The position numbers and the translations under genes were made by a program. Below the pieces are notes generated by a model. It was not told where the DNA came from and ran no database searches. It was given only the letters and a program-made list of their open reading frames with translations. A DNA stretch of 64,000 bases from positions 6,448,001-6,512,000 of the forward strand of contig NZ_CP183948.1 of assembly GCF_052056485.1 (NCBI RefSeq). Direction: 5' to 3'. This stretch comes from Paenibacillus_AQ nitricinens. Its GTDB lineage: Bacteria > Bacillota > Bacilli > Paenibacillales > Paenibacillaceae. Within the stretch, counting starts at the first letter, position 1, and every line of letters begins with the position of its first letter. Below, in pieces: positions 1 to 8,516 of this stretch.

Positions 1-696
1 GGTCAACCTTTCTACGCTCAGGTCATTTCGATGTCAGCGCATCATCCATTCACAATCCCTGAGGAAAAATACCGTATGAAGCTTCCAGAGCGTTACGAAG
101 GTACTTTTGTGGGTGACTATATCCGTTCCCAGAACTATGCGGATGATGCCTTCGGACATTTCGTAGAAGAGCTTAAAGCGAATGGCGTATGGGATAACAG
201 CGTAATCATGATTTATGGAGACCATATGGGACTGCCTATTTATTCTCTCGATCATGATGATAAGCAATTAATGACTGAAATTTATGGTCATGAATATTCC
301 TATGCGGATATGTTAAACATTCCTCTGCTCATCCATACAGGAGACAGCACAGCACCACAGACCTTAGAGCAAGTCGGTGGCGAAGTGGATATTATGCCAA
401 CTGCTGCTGGTCTTCTTGGAATTTCATTAGAGAATAACCTGGTTTTCGGTCAAGATCTACTCAGTCAGACTTATAATTTGCTGCCAGAGCGATATTATTT
501 ACCTTCCGGTTCTTTCATTTCCAGTTCAGGACTGCTTATTCCGGGTAACAGCTTTGAAGACAACACTCAATATTCAATCGATAAGAATGGAAAAGCACCG
601 TCTGCCACTGAGGATGAATACAACCGAGCATTGAGACTTTTACAGCTCTCCCATAGCTATATTACGCAACTGCCAGACAAACCAATTGAACCATAA
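1..696 (+). CDS. LtaS-like lipoteichoic acid synthase / sulfatase, C-terminal part
   Basis: The reading frame is open from base 1, so the N-terminus (membrane domain and first half of the catalytic domain) lies outside the window. What remains is the end of an alkaline-phosphatase-superfamily sulfatase domain. It shows SAHHPF near the start and YGDHMG about 60 residues later, matching the LtaS substrate- and metal-binding His and Asp-His. LtaS-family enzymes polymerise glycerol phosphate from phosphatidylglycerol onto a glycolipid outside the membrane. An ATG at 31 is internal and is not the real start. A strong terminator follows. It could be any LtaS/YfnI/YqgS-type paralogue. Confidence 0.85.
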   Translation, partial: GQPFYAQVISMSAHHPFTIPEEKYRMKLPERYEGTFVGDYIRSQNYADDAFGHFVEELKANGVWDNSVIMIYGDHMGLPIYSLDHDDKQLMTEIYGHEYSYADMLNIPLLIHTGDSTAPQTLEQVGGEVDIMPTAAGLLGISLENNLVFGQDLLSQTYNLLPERYYLPSGSFISSSGLLIPGNSFEDNTQYSIDKNGKAPSATEDEYNRALRLLQLSHSYITQLPDKPIEP

Positions 697-720
697 GCCA
701 TTCATAAAATAAGATTTCAA

Positions 721-753
721 AAAAGGCCACCTTCCGGAGAAGGTGGCCTTTTT
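721..753 (+). terminator. Rho-independent terminator after the LtaS-like gene
   Basis: Perfect stem AAAAGGCCACCTTC (721-734) with its complement at 739-752, loop CGGA, ending in a run of T. The A-rich 5' side means it could also serve the MarR gene on the other strand. Confidence 0.9.
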
Positions 754-780
754 CTGTATCAATATACTAAACCTGGGGAT

Positions 781-1212
781 TTACCGTTCCTGATCCTCGA
801 TCATACGGTAGTACTCTGCAAAATTTTGCAGCTCTTCCGGTTTCAGTATAGATAAATGTTCAGCAAGCAGCTGTTTTGAACGGAAATGTCCTTCTTCAAG
901 TGTCCGCTGGCCTAGCTCGGTGATGGTTACGACAACCGCTCTCCGATCTTTTCCATCCGTCTCACGCTTAATGAAACCCAGCACTTCCAGACGATCCAAC
1001 ATCACTGTAATGGCACTCGATTTGACCTCCATAGACTCCGCCAGTTGTACAACCCGCGACTGCTTCTCTTTCGCTACTATATTTAACAGACCCATCTGAG
1101 GTACGGTAAGTCCGAGTTCTTTGTGCAATGACATTTGTGACATGATCTTACGTTGTACTCTCCACATAGATAATCCAAGACGCTCTATTAACGGATCTAA
1201 TTGATGCGGCAT
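781..1212 (-). CDS. MarR family transcriptional regulator
   Basis: A 143-residue winged-helix protein of normal MarR length. The recognition region reads ESMEVKSSAITVMLDRLE and the wing contains DGKDRRAVVV, both typical of MarR. It probably acts as a dimeric repressor that responds to a small molecule. ATG at 1212 is preferred because GGGAG lies 11 nt upstream; the in-frame TTG at 1230 has no ribosome binding site. It is divergent from the chemoreceptor gene across about 250 bp, so it may control that gene or itself, but I found no convincing palindromic operator. The ligand is unknown. Confidence 0.85.
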   Translation of the reverse strand: MPHQLDPLIERLGLSMWRVQRKIMSQMSLHKELGLTVPQMGLLNIVAKEKQSRVVQLAESMEVKSSAITVMLDRLEVLGFIKRETDGKDRRAVVVTITELGQRTLEEGHFRSKQLLAEHLSILKPEELQNFAEYYRMIEDQER

Positions 1213-1459
1213 CCTTGTTTCAACTCCCAATCCGTTTTTAATAACTCAAGCGTACCACTAGAACTGGTTAGGATTCAATGCTTTTGTCTACTAAACATTT
1301 CATAATCACGTTTATTTCCATAAATATTCCACTAATTTACAATTTCCGACACAAAAATACTATATTCTATGTAAGGTTCTAGGCTTAACGATACGCTATA
1401 ATCGTAGCAGTGAGATCGATTGTCACCGAAAACATAATTTGTCAAGGTTGGTGCAAAAA

Positions 1460-3154
1460 ATGAAATTGGCAACTAAATTAACTTGGATGATGTTTATCGT
1501 GTTACTTCTTGTTGGATCATCCATCGGGTTCTTCGGATACCGTACTGCTTACAAGCAAGTAGACGAAGCAGCAGGTATTGAATTGGTAGGCTGCGCCAAT
1601 ATTACAACCGGACTGATTGACCCCTCAGACATTACCGCCTTAATTGCAGGAGATCAAAGCAAACTGGAGGCTGTCGAGGACCGGATCGGTTGGATTGTGG
1701 CACATAAGGCTATTTTTAAAGAGGCGTTCATTTTATCGCTAGACGGTAAGATACTCGCCGCTGATTCAAGTTTCAAAGCAAGAGGTTATAAAGCAGGCGA
1801 CACTTTTTATTTCTCAGATGAAGAGAAGCAAGTGATCACTAAATCTAAGCATTCCGCTTACTCCAAGGTTTATACATACGAAGGTACCTCACTTAAGACG
1901 GGTTACGGCCCCATCTATCAGGATCATGATCCGTCCAAGCCTATAGTTGCGCTAATGGCTATTAACTTTGATGGCCCTTTAATTCAAGAACGGACCCGGG
2001 ACATCATTGTTCAGCCTTTTATTATCGGGACTTCCATTCTAGTTATTGCTATTGTGGCAGCATACCTCTTAATCCGCCGAATGGTAAGTCCACTAACAAA
2101 GTTATCCCGAGGCGTAAATCTTGTTGCACAGGGTGATCTTACTCATGATCCTATATCATTCAACAGCAAGGATGAGATTGGTACACTAGCTCGAAATTTC
2201 AACGGCATGACACAGAGCTTGCGCATGCTCATTACCGAGGTCAATGAAACCTCCATGCAGGTAGCATCTTCATCTGAAGAGCTCTCTGCCAGTGCGCAAG
2301 AAACTAATCGTGCTGGTGAGTACAGTGTGAACGTTTCGATTGAGCTTGCTGATGGAGCTAATACACAATTGCAAAATTTGGAGGGTGGTTATAAGTCTGT
2401 ACAAGATTTGTCACACTTCATTACAGAGATTGCAGGAAATGCAGATAACGCAATGAATAATGCTACCAGTAACGCTGAAAAGGCTCGTACAGGTCGAGAA
2501 GCAATGGATTCTACTACGCAGCAGATGAGCGTCGTCAGTGACAGCATCACTGATTTAGCTGTCATTATTGAAACCTTGGGCGGCTACTCCAAGGAAATCG
2601 AGAATATCGTGGGCACGATTGCAAGTATCGCAGAAGAAACCAATCTGCTGTCGCTGAATGCAGCCATTGAAGCTGCAAGAGCCGGAGAAGAGGGAAGAGG
2701 CTTTGCGGTAGTTGCACAATCCGTACGCAAGCTTGCCGAACGTTCCGCCCAATCCGCTGCCCAAATCGGTCAACTCGTAAACATCATTGTAAATCAGATG
2801 GACCATGCAGGAGAAACCATGAAGCGCTCTACAGAAGAGATGGAGCAAGGCCGGGAATTAATCGTAACGGCAGGTCAATCCTTCTCCGAGATTGAAATGT
2901 CTGTCTCTGGGATGGCTTCACAAAGTCAGCAGATTTCCGGTACAGTCCGCGAACTAGCCTTCATCTCCGATGGTCTCGTTACTACTCTACAGAATATTGT
3001 AGACGTCGCTAATCAGACAGCAAGTGGTGCGGAAACATTATCCGCCTCCTCACAAGAGCAGCTTGCAGCCATGGAAGAAGTGGAGTCAGCTGCAGGTTTC
3101 CTGTCCTCGCTAGCTGAGAAGCTACAGATTCTAATTGAACGCTTCAGAGTATAA
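1460..3154 (+). CDS. Methyl-accepting chemotaxis protein
   Basis: A transmembrane chemoreceptor of about 564 residues that signals to CheA/CheW. In order: TM1 (about residues 10-32), an extracellular sensor of roughly 160 residues (Cache-like), TM2 (about 190-210, IIGTSILVIAIVAAYLLI), a HAMP linker and a cytoplasmic methyl-accepting coiled coil. The signalling tip is well conserved: ETNLLSLNAAIEAARAGEEG followed by GRGFAVVA and VRKLAERS. ATG 1460 gives a clean N-terminus MKLATK just before TM1; TTG 1439 is a weaker alternative. AAGG lies 12 nt upstream. A TATAAT at 1397-1402 may be the -10 element. The ligand cannot be read from sequence. Confidence 0.93.
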   Translation: MKLATKLTWMMFIVLLLVGSSIGFFGYRTAYKQVDEAAGIELVGCANITTGLIDPSDITALIAGDQSKLEAVEDRIGWIVAHKAIFKEAFILSLDGKILAADSSFKARGYKAGDTFYFSDEEKQVITKSKHSAYSKVYTYEGTSLKTGYGPIYQDHDPSKPIVALMAINFDGPLIQERTRDIIVQPFIIGTSILVIAIVAAYLLIRRMVSPLTKLSRGVNLVAQGDLTHDPISFNSKDEIGTLARNFNGMTQSLRMLITEVNETSMQVASSSEELSASAQETNRAGEYSVNVSIELADGANTQLQNLEGGYKSVQDLSHFITEIAGNADNAMNNATSNAEKARTGREAMDSTTQQMSVVSDSITDLAVIIETLGGYSKEIENIVGTIASIAEETNLLSLNAAIEAARAGEEGRGFAVVAQSVRKLAERSAQSAAQIGQLVNIIVNQMDHAGETMKRSTEEMEQGRELIVTAGQSFSEIEMSVSGMASQSQQISGTVRELAFISDGLVTTLQNIVDVANQTASGAETLSASSQEQLAAMEEVESAAGFLSSLAEKLQILIERFRV

Positions 3155-3186
3155 TCCTTCTCATCCATGTAAGTTCTTAAACTTAA

Positions 3187-3233
3187 AGGGGCTAGCGACC
3201 AAGCAGAGAAATTCTGCTTGGTCGCTAGCCCCT
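3187..3233. terminator. Long bidirectional hairpin terminator
   Basis: A perfect 21-bp stem (3187-3207 with 3213-3233, loop GAAAT) lies between the convergent chemoreceptor and GGDEF-EAL genes. The flanking T tracts are weak, so termination strength would rest on the very stable stem. Confidence 0.8.
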
Positions 3234-3249
3234 CTTCTATGTATTGAGA

Positions 3250-5265
3250 TCACGACGCTGCCGTATGCGCTAAAAACCACTCACCCAGCTCATGTACAGG
3301 CATCGGCCGACCGTAATAATAACCCTGCATGACTCTACAGCCCAGTGATTTCAGCAATTCAATCTGCTCTGGTGTCTCCACACCTTCCGCCACGACTTCC
3401 ATATTAAGATGAGTCGCAATCGCAATAATATTGCTGATAATAGCTTTCTTGGAGTGCATCTTGCTGTTACGAATAAATACTTGGTCAATCTTGAGTGTGT
3501 TCACCGGGATCTCATCCAAATTACCAAGGGAGGAAAAGCCTGTCCCAAAGTCATCCAGCGATACTCTTACCCCAAGCATTCGAAGTCTAGACAGCTGTGC
3601 AACCGTCTCTTTCATGTTATGCATCGCAATGGACTCTGTAATCTCCAGTTCGAGAAAGTGTGGCTCTAATTCTGAACATGTGAGTGCTTCCGCTACAACA
3701 TCGTATAGACTTCCATCCTCAAACATCCGTGCGGACATATTAATAGAGACCGGTACGTTAGCTATCTCTTCCTTATGCCAGAACCTGTTCTGGCTACACA
3801 CATCATGTAACATCCAATAGGTAATCGGAACGATCAGTCCGGTCTCCTCTGCAATAGGAATGAACTCTCCTGGTGAAATAATCCCATGTTCTGGGTGTCT
3901 CCAGCGCAGTAACGCTTCAAGCCCCACCGTAACATTCATATAAGAGTCCCATTTCGGCTGATACACAACCATAAACTCAGAACGAGCCAATGCTTTTCGA
4001 AGATCCTTCTCTAGCGACATCCGCCGCAACTGATTGCGATTTACTTCTTGGTCGAACACACTCCATTTATTCTTACCTGAATCCTTAGAAGTATAAAGAG
4101 CCGTATCCGCAGCCTTCATTAGCGCTGAGCGGTCAGTCCCATGCAAAGGAGTCATACTAATTCCAACGCTTGCAGTAACATATAGCTCGTTGCCCTGAAT
4201 ACGATAGAATTTCTTAAGTTCATGCATAATATGCGCCGCCTCTTCCTGCGCACCCTCCAGCGTGCAATCTGGCAGAGCAATCAGGAATTCGTCACCGCCT
4301 AAACGGAAGGTCTTCCCTTTATCTCCTACAGAACGGATTAATCTAACAGCAACCTCCTGTAGTAACATATCACCTATATCATGTCCCAGCGTATCATTAA
4401 TTGACTTAAAGCGATCTAAATCCACTATAAAAACAGCACCAGATCCACTTTCAAAAAATTCATCTTTAAAATAGCGTTCTAGTCCATGTCGATTCGGCAG
4501 CTCTGTTAGTGGATCATGATATGCCATTCGTTCAAGCACATGGCGATCCAGAAATACGGCGCCAGCAGAAACTGCGAGCATAAGTAACGCTGCCAGCGAA
4601 AATGCCATTAACAGTATAACATCCGTCTCCACAAAAAAAGGTTTGCTTCCAGGCAAGTTGTTATATTCAAAATGACTAGCCCTTACACTTGTGTAATGCA
4701 ATCCGGTAACTGAAAATCCAATAAACAACGCCGAGTATAGCTTCCATCGCTGAAACCCTGCGCATTCTTTAAACTTGTGAAACATCAATAATCCGATATA
4801 AGACGAAACCAAAACCAGAATTACAGCAGCGGCTTGAATCCATATATCATAATGAATCCTCGTCACAATCTTTATAGAAGACATTCCGATATAGTGCATA
4901 GCCGAAAAGCCGCTTCCCAAGAGAATACCACCTACTACTAAATTCCATATCCTTAATTGAGGAACAGATGTGATCCGGAATGCCAAATAGCAGAATGACA
5001 CACCCACCAATAGCGATATTATAGATCTGCCTGGATAATAATTGACCTCCGCTGGAAAGCGATTCGCCATTATCCCAACATAATGTATTGCCCAAATACC
5101 GCAGCCTAACACACATGCTCCCGAGATCAACCACAGACGTCGGATTTTGCCAGTAGAACGCGGAACTTGCGAAATCAGATTCAGTGCAGAATAAGTAACT
5201 GTCGCCGCTAGCACAAATGATAGTAAAACAATCCATACATTATAGTGGATTCCCATTTTATCCAT
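3250..5265 (-). CDS. MHYT-GGDEF-EAL c-di-GMP signalling protein
   Basis: A 671-residue membrane protein. The N-terminal third is an MHYT sensor with several TM helices and His-containing repeats (WAIHYVGIMA, SAMHYIGMSS, TGLHYTSVRA), a module proposed to bind copper and sense O2, CO or NO. It is followed by a GGDEF domain with intact RLGGDEF but no RxxD inhibitory site, then an EAL domain with the signature residues (GLEALLRWRHP, ELEITES, DDFGTGFSSL, KIDQVFI, QGYYYGRP). The sequence supports both cyclase and phosphodiesterase chemistry; from the intact EAL residues I infer net phosphodiesterase activity. ATG 5265 has GAAGAGG seven bases upstream. It neighbours a chemoreceptor, and a separate diguanylate cyclase lies at 38.5 kb. 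Confidence 0.93.
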   Translation of the reverse strand: MDKMGIHYNVWIVLLSFVLAATVTYSALNLISQVPRSTGKIRRLWLISGACVLGCGIWAIHYVGIMANRFPAEVNYYPGRSIISLLVGVSFCYLAFRITSVPQLRIWNLVVGGILLGSGFSAMHYIGMSSIKIVTRIHYDIWIQAAAVILVLVSSYIGLLMFHKFKECAGFQRWKLYSALFIGFSVTGLHYTSVRASHFEYNNLPGSKPFFVETDVILLMAFSLAALLMLAVSAGAVFLDRHVLERMAYHDPLTELPNRHGLERYFKDEFFESGSGAVFIVDLDRFKSINDTLGHDIGDMLLQEVAVRLIRSVGDKGKTFRLGGDEFLIALPDCTLEGAQEEAAHIMHELKKFYRIQGNELYVTASVGISMTPLHGTDRSALMKAADTALYTSKDSGKNKWSVFDQEVNRNQLRRMSLEKDLRKALARSEFMVVYQPKWDSYMNVTVGLEALLRWRHPEHGIISPGEFIPIAEETGLIVPITYWMLHDVCSQNRFWHKEEIANVPVSINMSARMFEDGSLYDVVAEALTCSELEPHFLELEITESIAMHNMKETVAQLSRLRMLGVRVSLDDFGTGFSSLGNLDEIPVNTLKIDQVFIRNSKMHSKKAIISNIIAIATHLNMEVVAEGVETPEQIELLKSLGCRVMQGYYYGRPMPVHELGEWFLAHTAAS

Positions 5266-5493
5266 TAATTAACCTCTTCACCGGTTTTGAATCCCGTAAT
5301 CACTCAGCGTATTTCTCAAGTAAAAAATCAGTACACGAATATCAGATATGGAAGAGTGCGTAAAGATTATAGGTTATCCATAAAAAGAAACTTTAGATGT
5401 ATTCTACTCTGTATTCAGAAGATTGTCTAAGTAAATACTGGAATTTATACCCTTTTTTTATTTCGTGAAAAATGTCCATATTTGACACATTAC

Positions 5494-7152
5494 TCAACCC
5501 GGAAAACTTGAATTATGACCTGTTAATGATATATTTTTCGGAAAGGTAATTCGCCAAATCCATAGATTCAAAACTACCAGTACCAACAGGTAGATATAAA
5601 TTCCACCCATAAACAAAGTAAAGACATAATGAATACCTGCCATCCCCATCAGCAAAAATAATAACCCAAAGGAATTTGCAGTGTAATCCTTCTGTTTAGC
5701 TGCCTCATAACGTTCTGAGAAAGGTAGTACCGGAGGATAAGAACGGAAACAAATGACTCCATAGATCAGCATTGCAAACAGCACAACTACCAAGTCTGGT
5801 ATAATTCGCAGCCCAAACAACCAAAGATACACTATCGCTTCTATAGCGAATAAAGGTAATAGCAGGCGAACTATCGCTGCCTTAAGCATTCCACGATAGA
5901 TGGGTGCGGTGTTCGGCAGAGGAATCAGCTTATAAATCCAAGAGCCTTTATAACCCGCAGAGTACCTTAGCATTAGAACAACCGTCTGAAGTAACGTCGC
6001 ACCGAAATAAATCATCAGGAAAGTGTTTGAATCCTTGATAGACGATGCATTCCCATCCCAAAAGATCCCAAATATAAAAATGAACGGGAAGACAATGGAA
6101 TAACCGATTGCCGGATATACCTTTAACTTGAAGTCACGCTCATTCTTCATCATTGACCAGCTAAAACGAAAGAACATTCCCTCTAACGGGTTCTTACAAG
6201 TTATTTTCGACAACCAGTCCACCATTCGGGCGTTACTGTTGCCAACATTCCCTTGCTCTGAAAGCTTCTGTAAGCTGTTTTCGAATAGAGGCATCAGTTT
6301 AACATACGCCACAATCAGCAGAACCGGAATTACTAAAGCTAGTACTGAAAGCACGACGAAGTGTGTATCTCTGGCCCCGCCAATCAACATCTCAAAGGGA
6401 GCCGCAAACCAAATCGGAGAAATCAGATACTGCCACCATGCCGGCTTAAAAGAGAGGCTCAATTCAGCAATATCGAACAATCTAACTACGAGCTGATACC
6501 CTACTGTAATCCCTATAGTCAAAATGATCTGTACATAATTAATAATATCCTTGAGCTTCTCCCCGTCGAAAAACTTCATGATCAGTAAATAAAGCAGCGC
6601 CGTAATAACGAGGATAAAGCAGTCCATCAGAATGATCTCAAAAGCATATATTAGAAAAAATAGTACTCCCTGTTTAAACAGGCACAAAATCAGCGAAGGT
6701 CCGGTCAATGTCAGCGTCACTGAAAATAAATAAATGAGAATGTGGATGCTCTTCGCCATGTTCAAGGTACGGCGGTTCACTGGCTTTGAAGCAAGTATGT
6801 TTTTGTCCCGAAGATCAAGCATCACGGAAGAGAAATCAGAGATCAGCGTGGTCGTAATCATAAACATCACTACGCCAAATACAAGGCTCATTTGTAGCAT
6901 ATAATTGCCCGTTAACATCATAAGAGGAACTAACATGACGCCAAAAAGTAAATAAATCCATTGCACACGCAGCGGCGAGCCCTCTTTCTTCTCCTCCTTT
7001 TTCTGCATTCCAGCCAGCACTGTCGGTGTTCTTCTTCCGTCCATCGTCAGTTTGACCTGCAGAATACTCCGCATCACATCATAATCAACTCCGATTCGGC
7101 TAAACCCACCTCGCAGCTTATCCAGAAGCTTCAGCACATAGAAATCAGTCAT
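5494..7152 (-). CDS. ABC-2-type exporter permease
   Basis: A 552-residue hydrophobic protein with roughly ten to twelve membrane segments and a large soluble loop near residues 290-340. It is paired with the ATPase directly upstream: the ATG at 7152 overlaps the ATPase stop (ATGACTGA), so translation is probably coupled. An open frame extends to 7212, but GAGGT sits correctly before 7152. The pair looks like an ABC exporter with two large fused-type permeases per transporter. The substrate is unknown; this permease type occurs in peptide or antibiotic export and in envelope functions, but nothing here decides between them. Confidence 0.8.
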   Translation of the reverse strand: MTDFYVLKLLDKLRGGFSRIGVDYDVMRSILQVKLTMDGRRTPTVLAGMQKKEEKKEGSPLRVQWIYLLFGVMLVPLMMLTGNYMLQMSLVFGVVMFMITTTLISDFSSVMLDLRDKNILASKPVNRRTLNMAKSIHILIYLFSVTLTLTGPSLILCLFKQGVLFFLIYAFEIILMDCFILVITALLYLLIMKFFDGEKLKDIINYVQIILTIGITVGYQLVVRLFDIAELSLSFKPAWWQYLISPIWFAAPFEMLIGGARDTHFVVLSVLALVIPVLLIVAYVKLMPLFENSLQKLSEQGNVGNSNARMVDWLSKITCKNPLEGMFFRFSWSMMKNERDFKLKVYPAIGYSIVFPFIFIFGIFWDGNASSIKDSNTFLMIYFGATLLQTVVLMLRYSAGYKGSWIYKLIPLPNTAPIYRGMLKAAIVRLLLPLFAIEAIVYLWLFGLRIIPDLVVVLFAMLIYGVICFRSYPPVLPFSERYEAAKQKDYTANSFGLLFLLMGMAGIHYVFTLFMGGIYIYLLVLVVLNLWIWRITFPKNISLTGHNSSFPG

Positions 7153-7945
7153 GAGAAGATACCTCTTGCATGACCGCAACAAATTCCCCAGCAATATCAC
7201 GGTATTTATCAAATCCAGTTAACTGATTAAAAATATCCTCAAGCGACCCTTCGCGGCCCTTCTCTCTTAACTCAGCAAAGCTCCCATCCGCCACGATATC
7301 TCCACCATCGATCAAAACAATCCGGCTACTGATCTTCTCAACCACATCCATGATGTGTGAAGAATAGAAAATGGTCTTGCCCCTTGCCGCCAAAGATGCA
7401 AAAATCTCCTTTACCACCATTACGCTATTGGCATCCAGACCGCTTAACGGTTCATCTAGGAACAGAATATCGGGATCATGAAGCATGCTGGAGATCAGCA
7501 GTACCTTTTGTTTCATCCCTTTGGAGAAGGTTGCGATCCGCGAATCATAAGCCTTCTCAAGACCTAGTAAGGCCATTAATTTTCCAGCTTTGTAGTCCAC
7601 ATCACTACGCTTCATGCCATACAACTCACCTACAAAGGTTAGATACTCTCTAGCGGTGAGACTATCATATAATTCGGCCACCTCCGGCACGTATCCTATT
7701 CTTTTCTTGTAAGAAACATCTCCATCAGCAATATCCCTACCGAAAATCTCTACTTTGCCGTTATAGCCTTCTACCAGACCGAGCATAATCTTAACAGTTG
7801 TGCTCTTTCCTGCCCCGTTAGGGCCGATATAGCCAATAATTTGTCCTCTGTATACCTTAAGGTCAATGCCCCTTAGCACCATTCGGTCCGTGTAGTTCAT
7901 CCATAAACCAGAAATCGCAATGACTGGATCATCAGCAAGGCCCAT
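7145..7945 (-). CDS. ABC transporter ATP-binding protein
   Basis: A 266-residue nucleotide-binding subunit. It shows Walker A GPNGAGKST, an ABC signature in the exporter form TFSKGMKQK, Walker B ILFLDEPLSGLD and the switch histidine in YSSHIMDVVE. The SKGM form of the signature is common in ABC-2-type drug, lipid or lantibiotic exporters. It is the first gene of a two-gene operon with the permease at 5494-7152. A purine-rich AGGGG lies upstream of ATG 7945. The gene after the operon is a broken HxlR regulator, which may once have belonged to the same neighbourhood. Confidence 0.92.
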   Translation of the reverse strand: MGLADDPVIAISGLWMNYTDRMVLRGIDLKVYRGQIIGYIGPNGAGKSTTVKIMLGLVEGYNGKVEIFGRDIADGDVSYKKRIGYVPEVAELYDSLTAREYLTFVGELYGMKRSDVDYKAGKLMALLGLEKAYDSRIATFSKGMKQKVLLISSMLHDPDILFLDEPLSGLDANSVMVVKEIFASLAARGKTIFYSSHIMDVVEKISSRIVLIDGGDIVADGSFAELREKGREGSLEDIFNQLTGFDKYRDIAGEFVAVMQEVSSHD

Positions 7946-8090
7946 ATCCTAATCCCCTCTCTAGCGACTAATTGACGATGTTAGGAATTACCATTCCATG
8001 AAATTACAATAATTGTATCATTCAACTGAATCCCACTCCATAATTTAACTCACTAATCTTATATTTATGAATGTTAATGCCTTTTTCAGC

Positions 8091-8121
8091 ACAAAAGGGA
8101 GAACCATTGGTTCCCCCTTAG
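8091..8121 (-). terminator. Terminator downstream of the HxlR remnant
   Basis: Read on the minus strand, AAGGGGGAACCA pairs with GGTTCTCCCTT and is followed by TTTTG. It marks the 3' end of the former HxlR gene unit. The 7946-8090 stretch has no other recognisable feature. Confidence 0.6.
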
Positions 8122-8188
8122 AGTGAAGAGATCTATCCCACGCAAATTATTCTGTTTGATCCACTTGATCATATGAAGCTCTGGTCTT

Positions 8189-8447
8189 TTAAACCCATAC
8201 ATAATTTTGACTCGTCCACTGATTTAATGCTCTCATAGGCTCAAGTAACGATACCCCTAGGGGTGTTAGGGAATACTCTACGACGGGTGGAACGGAAGGT
8301 GTAATCTCGTGCTCTATCAATCCATCCTGTTCCAGTTACCGCAAAGTTTGAGTTAGCATTTTTAGAGATGCCTTCGATTCGTCTTCTGATATCACTGTAA
8401 CAAATGATTCCATCTTCCATGTACACTTCTGAAAAATCTGCATTAAT
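8189..8447 (-). pseudogene. HxlR-family regulator, degraded C-terminal fragment
   Basis: The minus strand encodes an HxlR winged-helix protein in two frames. The first part reads DGIICYSDIRRRIEGIS. After a frameshift near 8357-8366 the frame continues as KMLTQTLR, is cut by a TAA at 8336-8338, then reads LEQDGLIEHEI, PSVPPVVEYSLTPLG and LNQWTSQNYVWV to a stop at 8189. These blocks match the HxlR core (recognition helix, PPxVEYSLTxLG wing). The N-terminal half with the expected conserved Cys-Pro and Gly-Lys-Trp is absent; the similarity ends beside the hairpin at 8451. The gene cannot make a normal protein. Confidence 0.85.
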
Positions 8448-8450
8448 TTT

Positions 8451-8498
8451 TAACAGTAGAACCCCCCTGCTTTTTTTTGCAGGGGGGTTCTACTGTTA
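8451..8498. terminator. Perfect 20-bp inverted repeat with a T8 loop
   Basis: Stem 8451-8470 pairs perfectly with 8479-8498 around eight T residues. It lies 19 bp after the stop of the SLH gene (minus strand), so it is probably that gene's terminator, but the usual U tract after the stem is missing on both strands. Confidence 0.6.
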
Positions 8499-8516
8499 CA
8501 TTCAGCTACCGCTCAA

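Noticed and set aside
8241..8426. 61-residue open frame as a real gene
   Set aside because: It is one frame of the broken HxlR gene; the HxlR match continues in another frame after a shift and a stop.
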